In this document: piece after piece, positions 1 through 8,667 of the stretch
Layout of the letters: each line of letters starts with the position of its first letter
Position numbering within the stretch: position 1 is the stretch's first letter
DNA from: an uncultured Gammaproteobacteria bacterium
Lineage (GTDB): Bacteria; Pseudomonadota; Gammaproteobacteria; Steroidobacterales; UBA11654
NCBI GenBank assembly: GCA_902595845.1
Contig: CACJRN010000011.1
Coordinates: 1 to 48,474, forward strand
Length of the DNA stretch: 48,474 nt
Direction: 5' to 3'
Notes under the pieces: generated by a model
What the model was told of the DNA's origin: nothing
What the model saw: only the letters and a program-made list of their open reading frames with translations
The model's database searches: none
Position numbers and translations under genes: made by a program

Positions 1-24
1 TTCAAATATTTGGTTATTTTTTGC

Positions 25-579
25 TTAATCAAGCTCGACTTTGAGGAAATGATTCCGATAGTGTCTCAGCTCATATATTGAGTCATAAATATCATCTCTC
101 GCTAGATGATTAGAGTTTTTAACAAATGATCTTGAGATATCAGGTGCCCATAGTTGAGCTGTAATCTTAATTGAGGTCACATCTAGATTCCGATATTGAA
201 AATGATCTTCCAAGTCAGGCATGAGTCTAGCTAGGAATCGCCTGTCTTGACATATGCTATTCCCACACAGCGGAGCTTCTTTTTTATTTGTCAATTTTTT
301 TAGAAATTCTAAGGTTTGATCTTCAGCATCTCTAATGGATAAGCTTGAAGACCTCACCCGATCCAATAAACCAGATCTTGAATGAGTTCTTTTGTTCCAA
401 TCATCCATTTGATCAAGCCTCTCATCATCGTGGTAAATTGCTAAATTGGGTCCTTCAGCGACAATTTCTAAGTCAGCATCAGTCACAACGGTTGCAATTT
501 CTAGAATTGAATCATTAAATGTATCAAGACCTGTCATCTCAAGGTCAATCCATATGAGTCGTTTTGAAGAATTTGACAT
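25..579 (-). CDS. orn: Oligoribonuclease
   Basis: A DEDDh-family 3'-5' exoribonuclease that degrades 2-5 nt RNA fragments to mononucleotides in the cytoplasm. The protein is 181 aa, the usual length. Exonuclease motif I is IDLEMTGL near the N-terminus, a CQDRRF motif sits mid-protein, and the C-terminal HLARDDI segment gives the H-x4-D catalytic pair. The frame stays open upstream to 717, but the family homology begins at MSNSSKRLIW, so I place the start at 579. No clear Shine-Dalgarno precedes it. It is divergent from rsgA across about 50 bp, a common gammaproteobacterial arrangement. Identification is secure; the start is likely. Confidence 0.95.
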   Translation of the reverse strand: MSNSSKRLIWIDLEMTGLDTFNDSILEIATVVTDADLEIVAEGPNLAIYHDDERLDQMDDWNKRTHSRSGLLDRVRSSSLSIRDAEDQTLEFLKKLTNKKEAPLCGNSICQDRRFLARLMPDLEDHFQYRNLDVTSIKITAQLWAPDISRSFVKNSNHLARDDIYDSIYELRHYRNHFLKVELD

Positions 580-629
580 AGAGAGAGATTTTATCAAACT
601 TAAACAATCATATTGAGAAAACTTAAATA

Positions 630-1508
630 ATGACTGCACCAAATAAAATATCGATTGTAACTGAACTCTATGGCAATAGAGGGCTTTGCTGGAATACGAT
701 TGATGGCTTTCAATCATTTATTTTAATTCAGAAACAATCAAATCTGGTGATTGGTGATAGGGTCATTTGTAATGAACTTATTTCTGATGATTGCACCATT
801 CAAAAAATACTAGATCAGGACAATTCACTCAAGAAAATGGGGTCGAATGGTGTGACTCAAAATATTGCGAATAATGTAAGCAATGTCGTTATTGTGTTGT
901 CCTCTCAACCCAAACCCAATTTATTCTTACTGGACAAGCTGATACTGATTGCTGAGACAAATCAATGCAATGTCAATATCGTCATCAATAAATCTGATTT
1001 AGATCATGTATCTCTCAAAGAATCACTCAATTATTATCTTGATCTGGGTTATCCAATATCTGTTGTCTCTGCAAAAGAGAATATCAATAAGGATTCGCTA
1101 TTGGATATCTTAAAAAATGAATCTTCCATATTACTGGGTCAATCTGGTGTAGGAAAGTCGACACTGATAAATTGGTTACTGAAGGAACAAACAATAAAAA
1201 CCAATACACTTTCAGAAAAAAATCGACGCGGAAGGCATACCACAACAACAACTAAGGTCCATATCATGGGTGATCATACTTTTCTTTTTGATACACCAGG
1301 TATGGAAAATTTATATCCAGATATTTCAAATAAACATCATATTCAAAATGGATTCGTTGAAATGTTATCTACAAGGAATGATTGTAAGTACAGAGATTGT
1401 CTACATGTAAATGAGCCGCAATGCTCTGTGAAAGATTCAATGCTAAATTCTGAATCATCGAAAAGACGACACACTCACTATGTAAAAATACTGGAATCTA
1501 TTTCTTAG
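630..1508 (+). CDS. rsgA: Ribosome small-subunit GTPase RsgA
   Basis: A circularly permuted GTPase that checks late maturation of the 30S subunit. An N-terminal OB-fold region (about residues 1-80) is followed by G motifs in permuted order: G4 NKSD (120-123), then the P-loop GQSGVGKST (170-178), then G3 DTPG (221-224). A C-terminal zinc site has C252, C257, H259 and C265. At 292 aa it is slightly short; the basic N-terminal extension of E. coli RsgA is missing. It is divergent from orn and converges on recR with an 11-nt overlap of coding ends. Confidence 0.95.
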   Translation: MTAPNKISIVTELYGNRGLCWNTIDGFQSFILIQKQSNLVIGDRVICNELISDDCTIQKILDQDNSLKKMGSNGVTQNIANNVSNVVIVLSSQPKPNLFLLDKLILIAETNQCNVNIVINKSDLDHVSLKESLNYYLDLGYPISVVSAKENINKDSLLDILKNESSILLGQSGVGKSTLINWLLKEQTIKTNTLSEKNRRGRHTTTTTKVHIMGDHTFLFDTPGMENLYPDISNKHHIQNGFVEMLSTRNDCKYRDCLHVNEPQCSVKDSMLNSESSKRRHTHYVKILESIS

Positions 1509-2106
1509 TTACCAGTGATCGATTATTCAAAGCTTGAGTCAATGTGCTTGAGTCAACATATTCAAGTTCACCACCCATAGGTACCCCGTATGCAATTCTA
1601 GTGGCCTCTATATCTGTATCTTCTATAAGGCTTAATATATATGATGCTGTTGCTTCGCCTTCAATTGTAGGGCTGTTTGCCAAGATAATTTCCTTCACGG
1701 AGCCATCTTTTATAATTGATTCTAGCTTATCGAGTTTAAGCTGATCCGGTCCTATGCCATCGAGTGGAGAAAGTTTTCCCATTAAAACAAAGTATCTACC
1801 GTTGAAAGACATTGAATTCTCAATCGCTATCATATCTGCAGGTGATTCAATTACACAAAGCAATGCTGAATCTCTTTTTTGATCGCTACAAATTTCACAT
1901 ACTTCAGAATCTGTATACATTCTGCAATTCGAGCACTCGTTGATATTATCTAGAGCATTTTTAATGGCATCTGAGAGAAATAATGCTTTTTCCTGATTCT
2001 GTTGAATCAGATTAAATACAATTCTTTGAGCACTCTTAACTCCAATACCTGGAAGGCCCTTAAATGCATTAACAAGATCTTGCAGAATTGGACTAAAGTG
2101 CTTCAT
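1498..2106 (-). CDS. recR: Recombination protein RecR
   Basis: A DNA-repair clamp that works with RecO/RecF in RecA loading at gaps. Visible parts are an N-terminal helix-hairpin-helix (LPGIGVKSAQR), a four-cysteine zinc finger (C58, C61, C70, C73) and a Toprim domain starting at LCVIESPADM. At 202 aa it is full length. Its ATG overlaps the dnaX stop as ATGA, so the two are translationally coupled. In E. coli ybaB lies between dnaX and recR; here there is no room for it. Confidence 0.96.
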   Translation of the reverse strand: MKHFSPILQDLVNAFKGLPGIGVKSAQRIVFNLIQQNQEKALFLSDAIKNALDNINECSNCRMYTDSEVCEICSDQKRDSALLCVIESPADMIAIENSMSFNGRYFVLMGKLSPLDGIGPDQLKLDKLESIIKDGSVKEIILANSPTIEGEATASYILSLIEDTDIEATRIAYGVPMGGELEYVDSSTLTQALNNRSLVTKK

Positions 2107-3641
2107 TTCGTCTCTTCAATCGTGGCATCAAATAGATCCACATATTCTTGAACCAAAGGATCAGAACTGGCTCTCGACTCATTCATAATGATTTGCTCTT
2201 CATTTTTAATTTTTTCTTCGCCTGCCAGGGTTTTTCCATTTTCTTTTTCAACTTGAATAATGACTTTATTCACCTCTTCATATTGATTGATAAGAAATGA
2301 GTTCAAACCATCTACAGCTCGATCGATCATTTGATGTTCATTTTCGCTGTGAATTTTTAAGTAGAGGATATGATTATCGATATGATCAAAGGAACAATTG
2401 GACGCGAGTTGTTTAACGGCTCCCCTGATATCCATTTTTGAGACTTCATTCGTCCAGTTTTTCGATGAAATAATGCTTGTTTCTAAGTTTCCATTGGTTA
2501 ATGGCTCAGATTTTTTAATTTTTTTTTGTGCAGTGTCTGGCGTTCTATTTTCGACAGATTGCTCATCAGATAGTTGAAAAGCAAACATTCTGAGTACGGC
2601 CATTGTGAATCCTTCTCTGGCACTGGGAGCCAAAGACAGGTCTTTTTTTGAATTGATGGCAATCTGATAAATCAATTGGATGAGTTCTGGTGAATGATTA
2701 TTTGATAATTCGATGATTTCATCCTGAACATCGACTTTAGAAGCATCTAATACTTGAAGATAGGCAATTTCTTGAGCAATGCTTGCGATGTTATCTAGTA
2801 CATCATTGTAATTTGGATGTTTTGAATCCAATCCGTCGAGCTGCTCTCTGAGCAGTTCTGAATCTTGATTAAGAATAAATTGGACAATCGAAAGAGCATA
2901 TTTATTGTCAATCAATCCCAGCATATCGATTACATTGTTTTCAGACAATTCATAGTCTTCATAAGCTAGCGCCTGATCCAACAAACTCAATGCATCTCGC
3001 ATGCTTCCATCAGCCGATTTACTGATAATAGATAACGCGCCCTCCTCATATTTTATCTTTTCCGCATCAAGTATTTCTTTCATTCTCTGAGTAATTTGCT
3101 CTTCTGATATTTTCTTTAAATTGAACTTTAAACACCTAGATAAGACTGTGATTGGGATTTTTTCACTCTCTGTGGTTGCCAATAAGAATTTCATATGTTC
3201 TGGGGGTTCTTCGAGTGTCTTTAAAAGTGCATTGAATGCCTCTTTTGTGAGCTGATGTACTTCGTCGATCAAGTAAACTTTGTATCGTCCTACTGTTGGT
3301 GTGTATTGGGTATTCTCTAATAAGTCTCTGGTATCATCGATTCCTCTTTGTGATGCTGCATCAACTTCTATTAAATCCATGAAGTTACCCTCATCAATGG
3401 AAACACATGATTCACATTTACCGCATGGCTCAGGTGTGATACCAGTGTCACAATTGAGAGATTTGGCAAATAATCTAGCAATGGTGGTTTTCCCCACACC
3501 TCTCGTTCCTGTGAATAACAATGCGTGATGTACTTTATTCTGCTTGAGTGAGTTTTGAATGGCTTTTACAACATGATCTTGCCCTGAGACTTCTGAAAAG
3601 CTCTTGGGGCGCCATTTTCTTGCCAGTACTAAATAGTTCAT
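2103..3641 (-). CDS. dnaX: DNA polymerase III subunit tau (possible gamma by slippage)
   Basis: The clamp-loader ATPase subunit of the replicative polymerase. The AAA+ core has Walker A GTRGVGKTT (45-53), a zinc module with C64, C73, C76 and C79, and the segment DEVHQLTKEAFNALLKTLEEPP, interrupted here as DEVHQLTKEA / FNALLKTLEEPP. The protein is 512 aa, against 643 for E. coli tau, because the C-terminal region after domain III is short (about 137 aa). A run of nine A's at codons 372-375 marks the domain III boundary; both alternative frames stop within a few codons (see separate entry). It forms an operon with recR and is divergent from the ethA-like gene. Confidence 0.95.
   Translation of the reverse strand: MNYLVLARKWRPKSFSEVSGQDHVVKAIQNSLKQNKVHHALLFTGTRGVGKTTIARLFAKSLNCDTGITPEPCGKCESCVSIDEGNFMDLIEVDAASQRGIDDTRDLLENTQYTPTVGRYKVYLIDEVHQLTKEAFNALLKTLEEPPEHMKFLLATTESEKIPITVLSRCLKFNLKKISEEQITQRMKEILDAEKIKYEEGALSIISKSADGSMRDALSLLDQALAYEDYELSENNVIDMLGLIDNKYALSIVQFILNQDSELLREQLDGLDSKHPNYNDVLDNIASIAQEIAYLQVLDASKVDVQDEIIELSNNHSPELIQLIYQIAINSKKDLSLAPSAREGFTMAVLRMFAFQLSDEQSVENRTPDTAQKKIKKSEPLTNGNLETSIISSKNWTNEVSKMDIRGAVKQLASNCSFDHIDNHILYLKIHSENEHQMIDRAVDGLNSFLINQYEEVNKVIIQVEKENGKTLAGEEKIKNEEQIIMNESRASSDPLVQEYVDLFDATIEETK
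2511..2527 (-). promoter_or_regulatory. Candidate slippage site (A9-TT-A6) in dnaX
   Basis: On the coding strand the sequence is C, nine A's, TT, six A's. In frame it reads CAA AAA AAA ATT AAA AAA (Q372 K K I K K). A -1 shift, or insertion of one A, gives AAT then TAA, a 375-aa product. Loss of one A gives a stop after about seven codons. A weak hairpin follows 14 nt downstream (arms CCATT/AATGG, loop AACC, plus-strand 2491-2504). E. coli makes gamma by a -1 ribosomal frameshift, and Thermus makes it by transcriptional slippage on an A9 run. No AGGGAG-like stimulator is visible upstream. Use of this site is inferred. Confidence 0.5.
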
Positions 3642-3710
3642 CGTCTATGAAATTTAACAACAGTGGAATAAGATATATTACAATCTTCTCAGTTGGAAGT
3701 AACCATAGAA

Positions 3711-5168
3711 ATGAATGAAGAACACATAGATGTATTAATTGTTGGTGCTGGCATATCTGGGATTGGTGCTGGATATTATTTAAAAAATAAGTGCCCAAGT
3801 AAAAGCTTTAAGATTCTTGAATCTCGGAATAATTTAGGTGGAACCTGGGATTTATTTAAATATCCGGGAATTCGGTCTGACTCTGATATGACAACGATGG
3901 GTTACAGATTCAAACCATGGACCGGAAAAAACTTGGTTGCAGGTGGTGGTGCCATTCTTGATTATTTAAATGATGTCGTGGATGAAAATGGTTTTAGAGA
4001 CAAGATTCAATATGACTCGCACGTAACCAAAGCATGGTGGAAGTCAGATGAATCAAAATGGTATGTCACTTATCAAGATAGCGCTCATGGCAATGAGAGC
4101 ATGATTTCATGTAATTTCCTATACTTTTGTGTTGGATACTATGATTATGAGAATGGTCATGAGCCTGAATTCGAAGGTCAAAGTGATTTCAATGGAGATA
4201 TTATTCACCCTCAACATTGGCCAGAAAATCTAAATTATAAAGACAAGAATGTTGTGGTTATAGGAAGTGGCGCCACCGCAGTCACATTGATTCCATCTAT
4301 GGCAGATGAAACAAAACATATCACCATGCTACAACGCTCACCCACATATTATATGGTTAGACCCAATATAGACCCCATTGGTGCTTTCTTTAGGCGATTC
4401 ATGGGGAAGACGGTGTCTTACTTTGTTATGCGATGGAAAAATATCCAATTGCAATCATGGTTCTTTAAGCGGGCAAGAAAAGATCCGAAACTGATTAAAG
4501 AATTCTTGATTGGTGTAGTAAAAGAAAAGCTTAATCCAGAATACAACGTAGATAAGCATTTCACACCTTCTTATAATCCATGGGAGCAACGTCTTTGTCT
4601 CGTCCCAGATGGTGATTTATTCAATGCCATTAATGAGGGTAAAGCGTCAGTTGTCACAGATCATGTTGATTCATTTACATCAAATGGAATTAAGCTCAAA
4701 TCAGGCAATGAGTTACCAGCTGATATCATCGTGACTGCAACCGGTTTAAAATTGATGATATGCAGCAATATTGAAATAAAAGTAGATGATGAGACCATCG
4801 ATATTTCAGATACCATGACATTCAAAGGCATGATGGTCAGTAATGTTCCAAATGTGGTATGGACTTTTGGCTATACAAATGCTTCATGGACTTTAAGAGC
4901 TGATTTAACAGCTGAGTATACATGCAAGATCCTAAATTATATGGATAAGCATGATTACAAAGTTGCAACACCATCGCCAAACTCGGAAATTGGTGAAGAT
5001 GGAACATGGCTAGATTTTAATTCTGGTTATGTAACAAGATCAGCACATCTATTCCCAAGAAATGGTGACAGGGATCCATGGAGAAATACTCAGAATTACA
5101 TTAAGGATGTTGTGGACCTAAGATATGGAAATGTTAAGGATGAGGAACTGATTTTCAGTAAAAACTAA
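3711..5168 (+). CDS. ethA: EthA-like Baeyer-Villiger flavin monooxygenase
   Basis: An FAD/NADPH monooxygenase expected to convert ketones to esters or lactones. The first Rossmann motif is GAGISGIGAG. The Baeyer-Villiger fingerprint FxGxxxHxxxWP is intact as FNGDIIHPQHWP (about residues 160-171), followed by a second nucleotide-binding motif GSGATAV. Segments such as GGTWDLFKYPGIRSDSDM, YNPWEQRLCLVPDGDLF and GYTNASWTLRADL closely match what I recall of Mycobacterium tuberculosis EthA, at nearly the same length (485 aa). A TTG 18 nt upstream (3693) could also start the frame; I prefer the ATG at 3711, with GGAAG upstream. It is divergent from dnaX and convergent with the quinone oxidoreductase. 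The natural substrate is unknown. Confidence 0.9.
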   Translation: MNEEHIDVLIVGAGISGIGAGYYLKNKCPSKSFKILESRNNLGGTWDLFKYPGIRSDSDMTTMGYRFKPWTGKNLVAGGGAILDYLNDVVDENGFRDKIQYDSHVTKAWWKSDESKWYVTYQDSAHGNESMISCNFLYFCVGYYDYENGHEPEFEGQSDFNGDIIHPQHWPENLNYKDKNVVVIGSGATAVTLIPSMADETKHITMLQRSPTYYMVRPNIDPIGAFFRRFMGKTVSYFVMRWKNIQLQSWFFKRARKDPKLIKEFLIGVVKEKLNPEYNVDKHFTPSYNPWEQRLCLVPDGDLFNAINEGKASVVTDHVDSFTSNGIKLKSGNELPADIIVTATGLKLMICSNIEIKVDDETIDISDTMTFKGMMVSNVPNVVWTFGYTNASWTLRADLTAEYTCKILNYMDKHDYKVATPSPNSEIGEDGTWLDFNSGYVTRSAHLFPRNGDRDPWRNTQNYIKDVVDLRYGNVKDEELIFSKN

Positions 5169-5198
5169 CCTCATTCATTTCACATTCTTTCCTTCTAC

Positions 5199-6203
5199 TT
5201 AATCGCTTTTGATTTGTATTGCCACTTTACCTTTTGCTTCTCGGTTTGCTAATGACTCAATTGCCTCTCTTGTTTGCTCAAGAGAATAAATCTTTTCCAC
5301 TTTTGGCTGTATCAATTTTTTGGCATGCATTTCAAATAACTCATTGAAGTTTTTTGCATTCAGCATTGCTTCTCTCATGCAGAAGCTGCCCCAAAAAACA
5401 CCTACAATCTGACAACCTTTTAGCAATGCCAAGTTAAGTGGAATCTTTGGAATACTTGATGTAAATCCAATCACAAGATACCTTCCCTTCCATGCCATCG
5501 CTCTCAAAGCTGGTTCTGCATAATGACCCCCGACTGGATCAAATACTACATCGACACCATTTCCATTGGTGAGTTCTTTAATTTGACTCGAGAAAGCTTT
5601 TTGATCATCACTGTCGCTTAAGTCTTTTGAATAAAGAATGACTTCATCGGCACCTGCTTCTTTGCAGAGCTCTAATTTTTCCACCTCTGATGCAGCAGCA
5701 ATGACTCTTGCTCCCATTGCTTTAGCTACGTGTATCGCTGTAATGCCTAATCCTCCAGCCGCACCCATTATCAGAACGTTGTCATTTTCTTGAAGTTCAG
5801 CTCTTTGCTTGAAAGCATGTATTGATGTCCCATAATTCAATGGAAAGATTGAGCCTGTCAAATAATCCATCGATTCTGGTAATGGCATAATATTAAACTG
5901 ATTACAAATTGCGTATTCAGCAAAACCACCGCTACCTTTGAATCCTATGACTCGGTCTCCTGGCTTCCATCCCTTAACTTTTGAGCCTACATCCTTTATG
6001 AGACCTGTAAATTCTCCACCTGGTGAAAATGGGAATTCAGGCTTGATTTGATATAAACCTTGAACCACCAAAACATCAGGGAATGCCACGCCTGCTGCAT
6101 AGACTTCAATGAGGACATCATTATCACCCGGTGTTGGGATATCAATACTCTCTATTTTATGTGAAGCGATTGGTCCAAATTCTTTGCATAAATAAGCCTT
6201 CAT
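5199..6203 (-). CDS. Zinc-free MDR-family NADPH:quinone oxidoreductase
   Basis: A medium-chain dehydrogenase/reductase of the quinone oxidoreductase type, likely reducing quinones or enones with NADPH. The N-terminal GroES-like domain (about 1-120) lacks the zinc ligands of alcohol dehydrogenases. The Rossmann motif is MGAAGGLGITAIHVAKAMGA, and a GNGVDVVFDPVGG segment follows. At 334 aa it is typical. A strong Shine-Dalgarno (AAAGGAGT, 4 nt from ATG) precedes it. It is the last gene of a three-gene operon, 2 nt after the propeller gene. The substrate cannot be told from sequence. Confidence 0.9.
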   Translation of the reverse strand: MKAYLCKEFGPIASHKIESIDIPTPGDNDVLIEVYAAGVAFPDVLVVQGLYQIKPEFPFSPGGEFTGLIKDVGSKVKGWKPGDRVIGFKGSGGFAEYAICNQFNIMPLPESMDYLTGSIFPLNYGTSIHAFKQRAELQENDNVLIMGAAGGLGITAIHVAKAMGARVIAAASEVEKLELCKEAGADEVILYSKDLSDSDDQKAFSSQIKELTNGNGVDVVFDPVGGHYAEPALRAMAWKGRYLVIGFTSSIPKIPLNLALLKGCQIVGVFWGSFCMREAMLNAKNFNELFEMHAKKLIQPKVEKIYSLEQTREAIESLANREAKGKVAIQIKSD

Positions 6204-6205
6204 TG

Positions 6206-7357
6206 TTACTCCTTTGATATTTCTACTGAGGCGATTCGATCGCCGTGATATGTGCCAAAATATAACTGTCCATTCACTGATAATGCAACAGTCGCAGTGC
6301 CCATGACAGTATTTGAATATTTGTAAGAATTGACAAGCGATAAATCAGATTGTTTTAGATGATAAGCTGCAAATGGAAGTGGGCATTGATTGATCATCGG
6401 ATCCTCAAAAATATCTTTTGCAAATACCCCACAGTAAATCAATGAATCTAAACCGCTGTAATCTTGAGCCCCAACCCATAGGTAATCGCCGTCGATTGTA
6501 ATGTTGTCTGGTATTCCGTTCATACTGAATGATGCTTCTATTGTCTTTGAGCTCAAATTGTATTTTGATATCTTATTGCCAAATGCATAGTTAATAAATA
6601 AATTGCTTTCATCGTTAGACAACTCAACGCCGTTTGGAAAAGCGCCATCTGTATTGATTAATCTTTTAAAACCCTTTTTTCTTGTCCAATGATAGACGTA
6701 ACCCGTATCCTCTTTTGTGGTGTCCATGACAGCAAGCATCAACAGGGATATATTTTTATCGTACATTTGGGAAACATAAAATGAACCATTGGACTTCAGT
6801 GCGACATCGTTGAAGTATCCATGCGCTGGGGCATCAACGCACCCTCTCCATATAAGTGACCAAGCATCATTGATTTCAATCAATTCAAATAATTCAATGG
6901 TTTCTGTAGGCATATGATTGACGATAGCCAGTTGATAAGATCCATCTAGTCGTTGATTGGTATCGATTCCATGGGGAGAAAATATCATGTTCTCTCTCTC
7001 GCATTCTGGATCTCCCCAGACATTATTAGACATTTCGATTTCTATATTTTTCTTAGTGCCATTTGTCGTATCCAATAATGATAAATTTCCACGAACATTA
7101 ACTGGGCTCAATGGGGTGATTGCACCGAATTCGGATACGAGTATGTGCCTTCCATCGGGTAGTGCTGCTAGATCTTCAGGATTTTGAAAGTCACAATAAA
7201 CAGTCAAAGCATCATCGGATTGACATCCCTCAATATAGTTGACTTGTTCGATATTTGCTTGAGTGACAAACAAGTAAACCAGTAATGCAATAAAGGCAAT
7301 GAACAAACAAATAATTGCAATAACGATGTATCGAAGAATTTTGTATAAAATTACCAC
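6206..7357 (-). CDS. Membrane-anchored paraoxonase/SMP-30-like propeller (putative lactonase)
   Basis: An N-terminal hydrophobic helix (about residues 5-32) anchors a periplasmic six-bladed beta-propeller of about 345 aa. The motifs SPHGID, AIVNHMP, FNDVAL, FPNGVEL and IPDNITIDGDYLWVG follow the order and spacing of paraoxonase calcium/active-site loops, where Asn residues in NDI, NGI and DNI bind catalytic calcium. Family members hydrolyse lactones or aryl esters. The start is GTG at 7357, overlapping the SDR stop, with AAAGG 5 nt upstream; the pair is coupled. Paraoxonase-like identity is a reading of motifs; a plain SMP-30/strictosidine-synthase-like protein is the alternative. Confidence 0.7.
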   Translation of the reverse strand: MVILYKILRYIVIAIICLFIAFIALLVYLFVTQANIEQVNYIEGCQSDDALTVYCDFQNPEDLAALPDGRHILVSEFGAITPLSPVNVRGNLSLLDTTNGTKKNIEIEMSNNVWGDPECERENMIFSPHGIDTNQRLDGSYQLAIVNHMPTETIELFELIEINDAWSLIWRGCVDAPAHGYFNDVALKSNGSFYVSQMYDKNISLLMLAVMDTTKEDTGYVYHWTRKKGFKRLINTDGAFPNGVELSNDESNLFINYAFGNKISKYNLSSKTIEASFSMNGIPDNITIDGDYLWVGAQDYSGLDSLIYCGVFAKDIFEDPMINQCPLPFAAYHLKQSDLSLVNSYKYSNTVMGTATVALSVNGQLYFGTYHGDRIASVEISKE

Positions 7358-8229
7358 TCGCCTTTATTGCCCATGAGTGTTCCTTTTAGAATTTCCTGCA
7401 TGTCAGCAGATTGAGGTTCAGTTCTTGAAAGAATCCTTGAAAACCTCTCTTTGATCATATCGTCATAACTTGTATGAGGAAGGATATAAAAATGATTCTG
7501 CTTGATAGCATCAAATGTTGTGTCGGCGATTTCATTGGGTTCTTTACCCCTCTTTAAAACTGAAGAAGCCAGTTTTTTCAGAATAAAATTTGTCTTATTT
7601 GAAGAGGAAAGATGATCTGGCCTGTTACGATTTGATTCAATAATATTCGTATTGACAAAACCTGGGCACAATACTGATGCACCAATGTTTGATTTGATAT
7701 TCTTTAATCCTTGCCATAATGATTCACTTAATGCTAATGCAGCATGTTTGCTGACACCATAAATTGCCTCACCTGGCAAAATTCCTGCAAGAGATATTGT
7801 ATTCAAGACATGCCCCTCTTCCTTATGATTGATCATGTGGGGTACAAATGATTGAATGCCATAAAGCGTGCCGTAAAAATTAACTCCCAAAACCCAATCC
7901 CAGTCTTTTTCATCTAGTTCCCATATTCCATCGGCAACTACAGTGCTGGCCACACCGGCATTATTACAAAGAATATGAATCTTACTAAAAGCTTTTACTG
8001 ATTCGTTAAATAAGTGATCCACAGAGTCTTTATGCATCACATCGATATTGATGCCACATGACTCAACACCAATGTCTGATATCTTTTTGACAGCAATATC
8101 GAGAGCATCTTGTTCAATATCAGCAAGAACAATGTTCATTCCTTCATTGGCAAATTTTTCTGCCAATGCATAACCAATACCGCTGGCAGCTCCAGTTATC
8201 ACGGCTGTTTTACCTTTAAAATCTTTCAT
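7351..8229 (-). CDS. SDR-family oxidoreductase (operon leader)
   Basis: A short-chain dehydrogenase/reductase. It has the cofactor motif TGAASGIG, the structural NNAG, and catalytic Ser plus YGVSK (Tyr/Lys). An acidic residue after the second strand (ADIE) favours NAD(H). It has about 292 aa including a C-terminal extension. Two ATGs are adjacent (8232 and 8229); AAGGAG lies 4 nt from the first and 7 nt from the second, so I prefer 8229. It is first in the SDR, propeller, quinone oxidoreductase operon. Oxidation of a secondary alcohol is a plausible role but is not shown by sequence. Confidence 0.88.
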   Translation of the reverse strand: MKDFKGKTAVITGAASGIGYALAEKFANEGMNIVLADIEQDALDIAVKKISDIGVESCGINIDVMHKDSVDHLFNESVKAFSKIHILCNNAGVASTVVADGIWELDEKDWDWVLGVNFYGTLYGIQSFVPHMINHKEEGHVLNTISLAGILPGEAIYGVSKHAALALSESLWQGLKNIKSNIGASVLCPGFVNTNIIESNRNRPDHLSSSNKTNFILKKLASSVLKRGKEPNEIADTTFDAIKQNHFYILPHTSYDDMIKERFSRILSRTEPQSADMQEILKGTLMGNKGEW

Positions 8230-8322
8230 CATTTACTCCTTGCTAAGAAAACACATATTAATTGAATGAACCATCTATGTCATTTGATTCAAATGCTTAG
8301 TTAAGGTGTTCATAAATAATTA

Positions 8323-8604
8323 TTAATCGAATAAAATTCCTTCTTTTTTCAATAATGCTTTTTTCTTTTTAATTCCTCCTTTGCCCGAGTATCCTCCAAT
8401 CGTTCCATCGGATGATATGACCCGATGACATGGAGTGCTTACGGGATTTGGATTCTTACCGCATGCATTGGCAACAGCTCTATATGCTTTGGGATGGCCT
8501 ATAGATGAAGCCAATTCTTTGTATGTTCTTGTTTCACCAAAAGGAATCTTATCTATGGCTTCCCATACGTCTTTTTGAAATTGTGTTGATTTATTATTAG
8601 GCAT
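8323..8604 (-). CDS. Minimal MGMT-family protein (DNA-binding domain only)
   Basis: A 93-aa protein equal to the C-terminal domain of O6-alkylguanine-DNA alkyltransferase. The FPFGETRTYKELA-type helix-turn-helix start, an RAVANACGKNP recognition/arginine-finger segment and the active-site PCHRV with C59 are all present. The N-terminal domain of Ogt/MGMT (about 80 aa) is absent and does not lie upstream. Alkyltransferase-like proteins usually replace the Cys, often with Trp; here it is kept, so direct alkyl transfer remains possible. It is a stand-alone gene between the SDR operon and a divergent aminotransferase gene. Confidence 0.88.
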   Translation of the reverse strand: MPNNKSTQFQKDVWEAIDKIPFGETRTYKELASSIGHPKAYRAVANACGKNPNPVSTPCHRVISSDGTIGGYSGKGGIKKKKALLKKEGILFD

Positions 8605-8667
8605 TTATTGATAGTACCTTCATCTTGTATAGCATTAAATAATAAAAAAAGTTAATCTCTAATTTGC

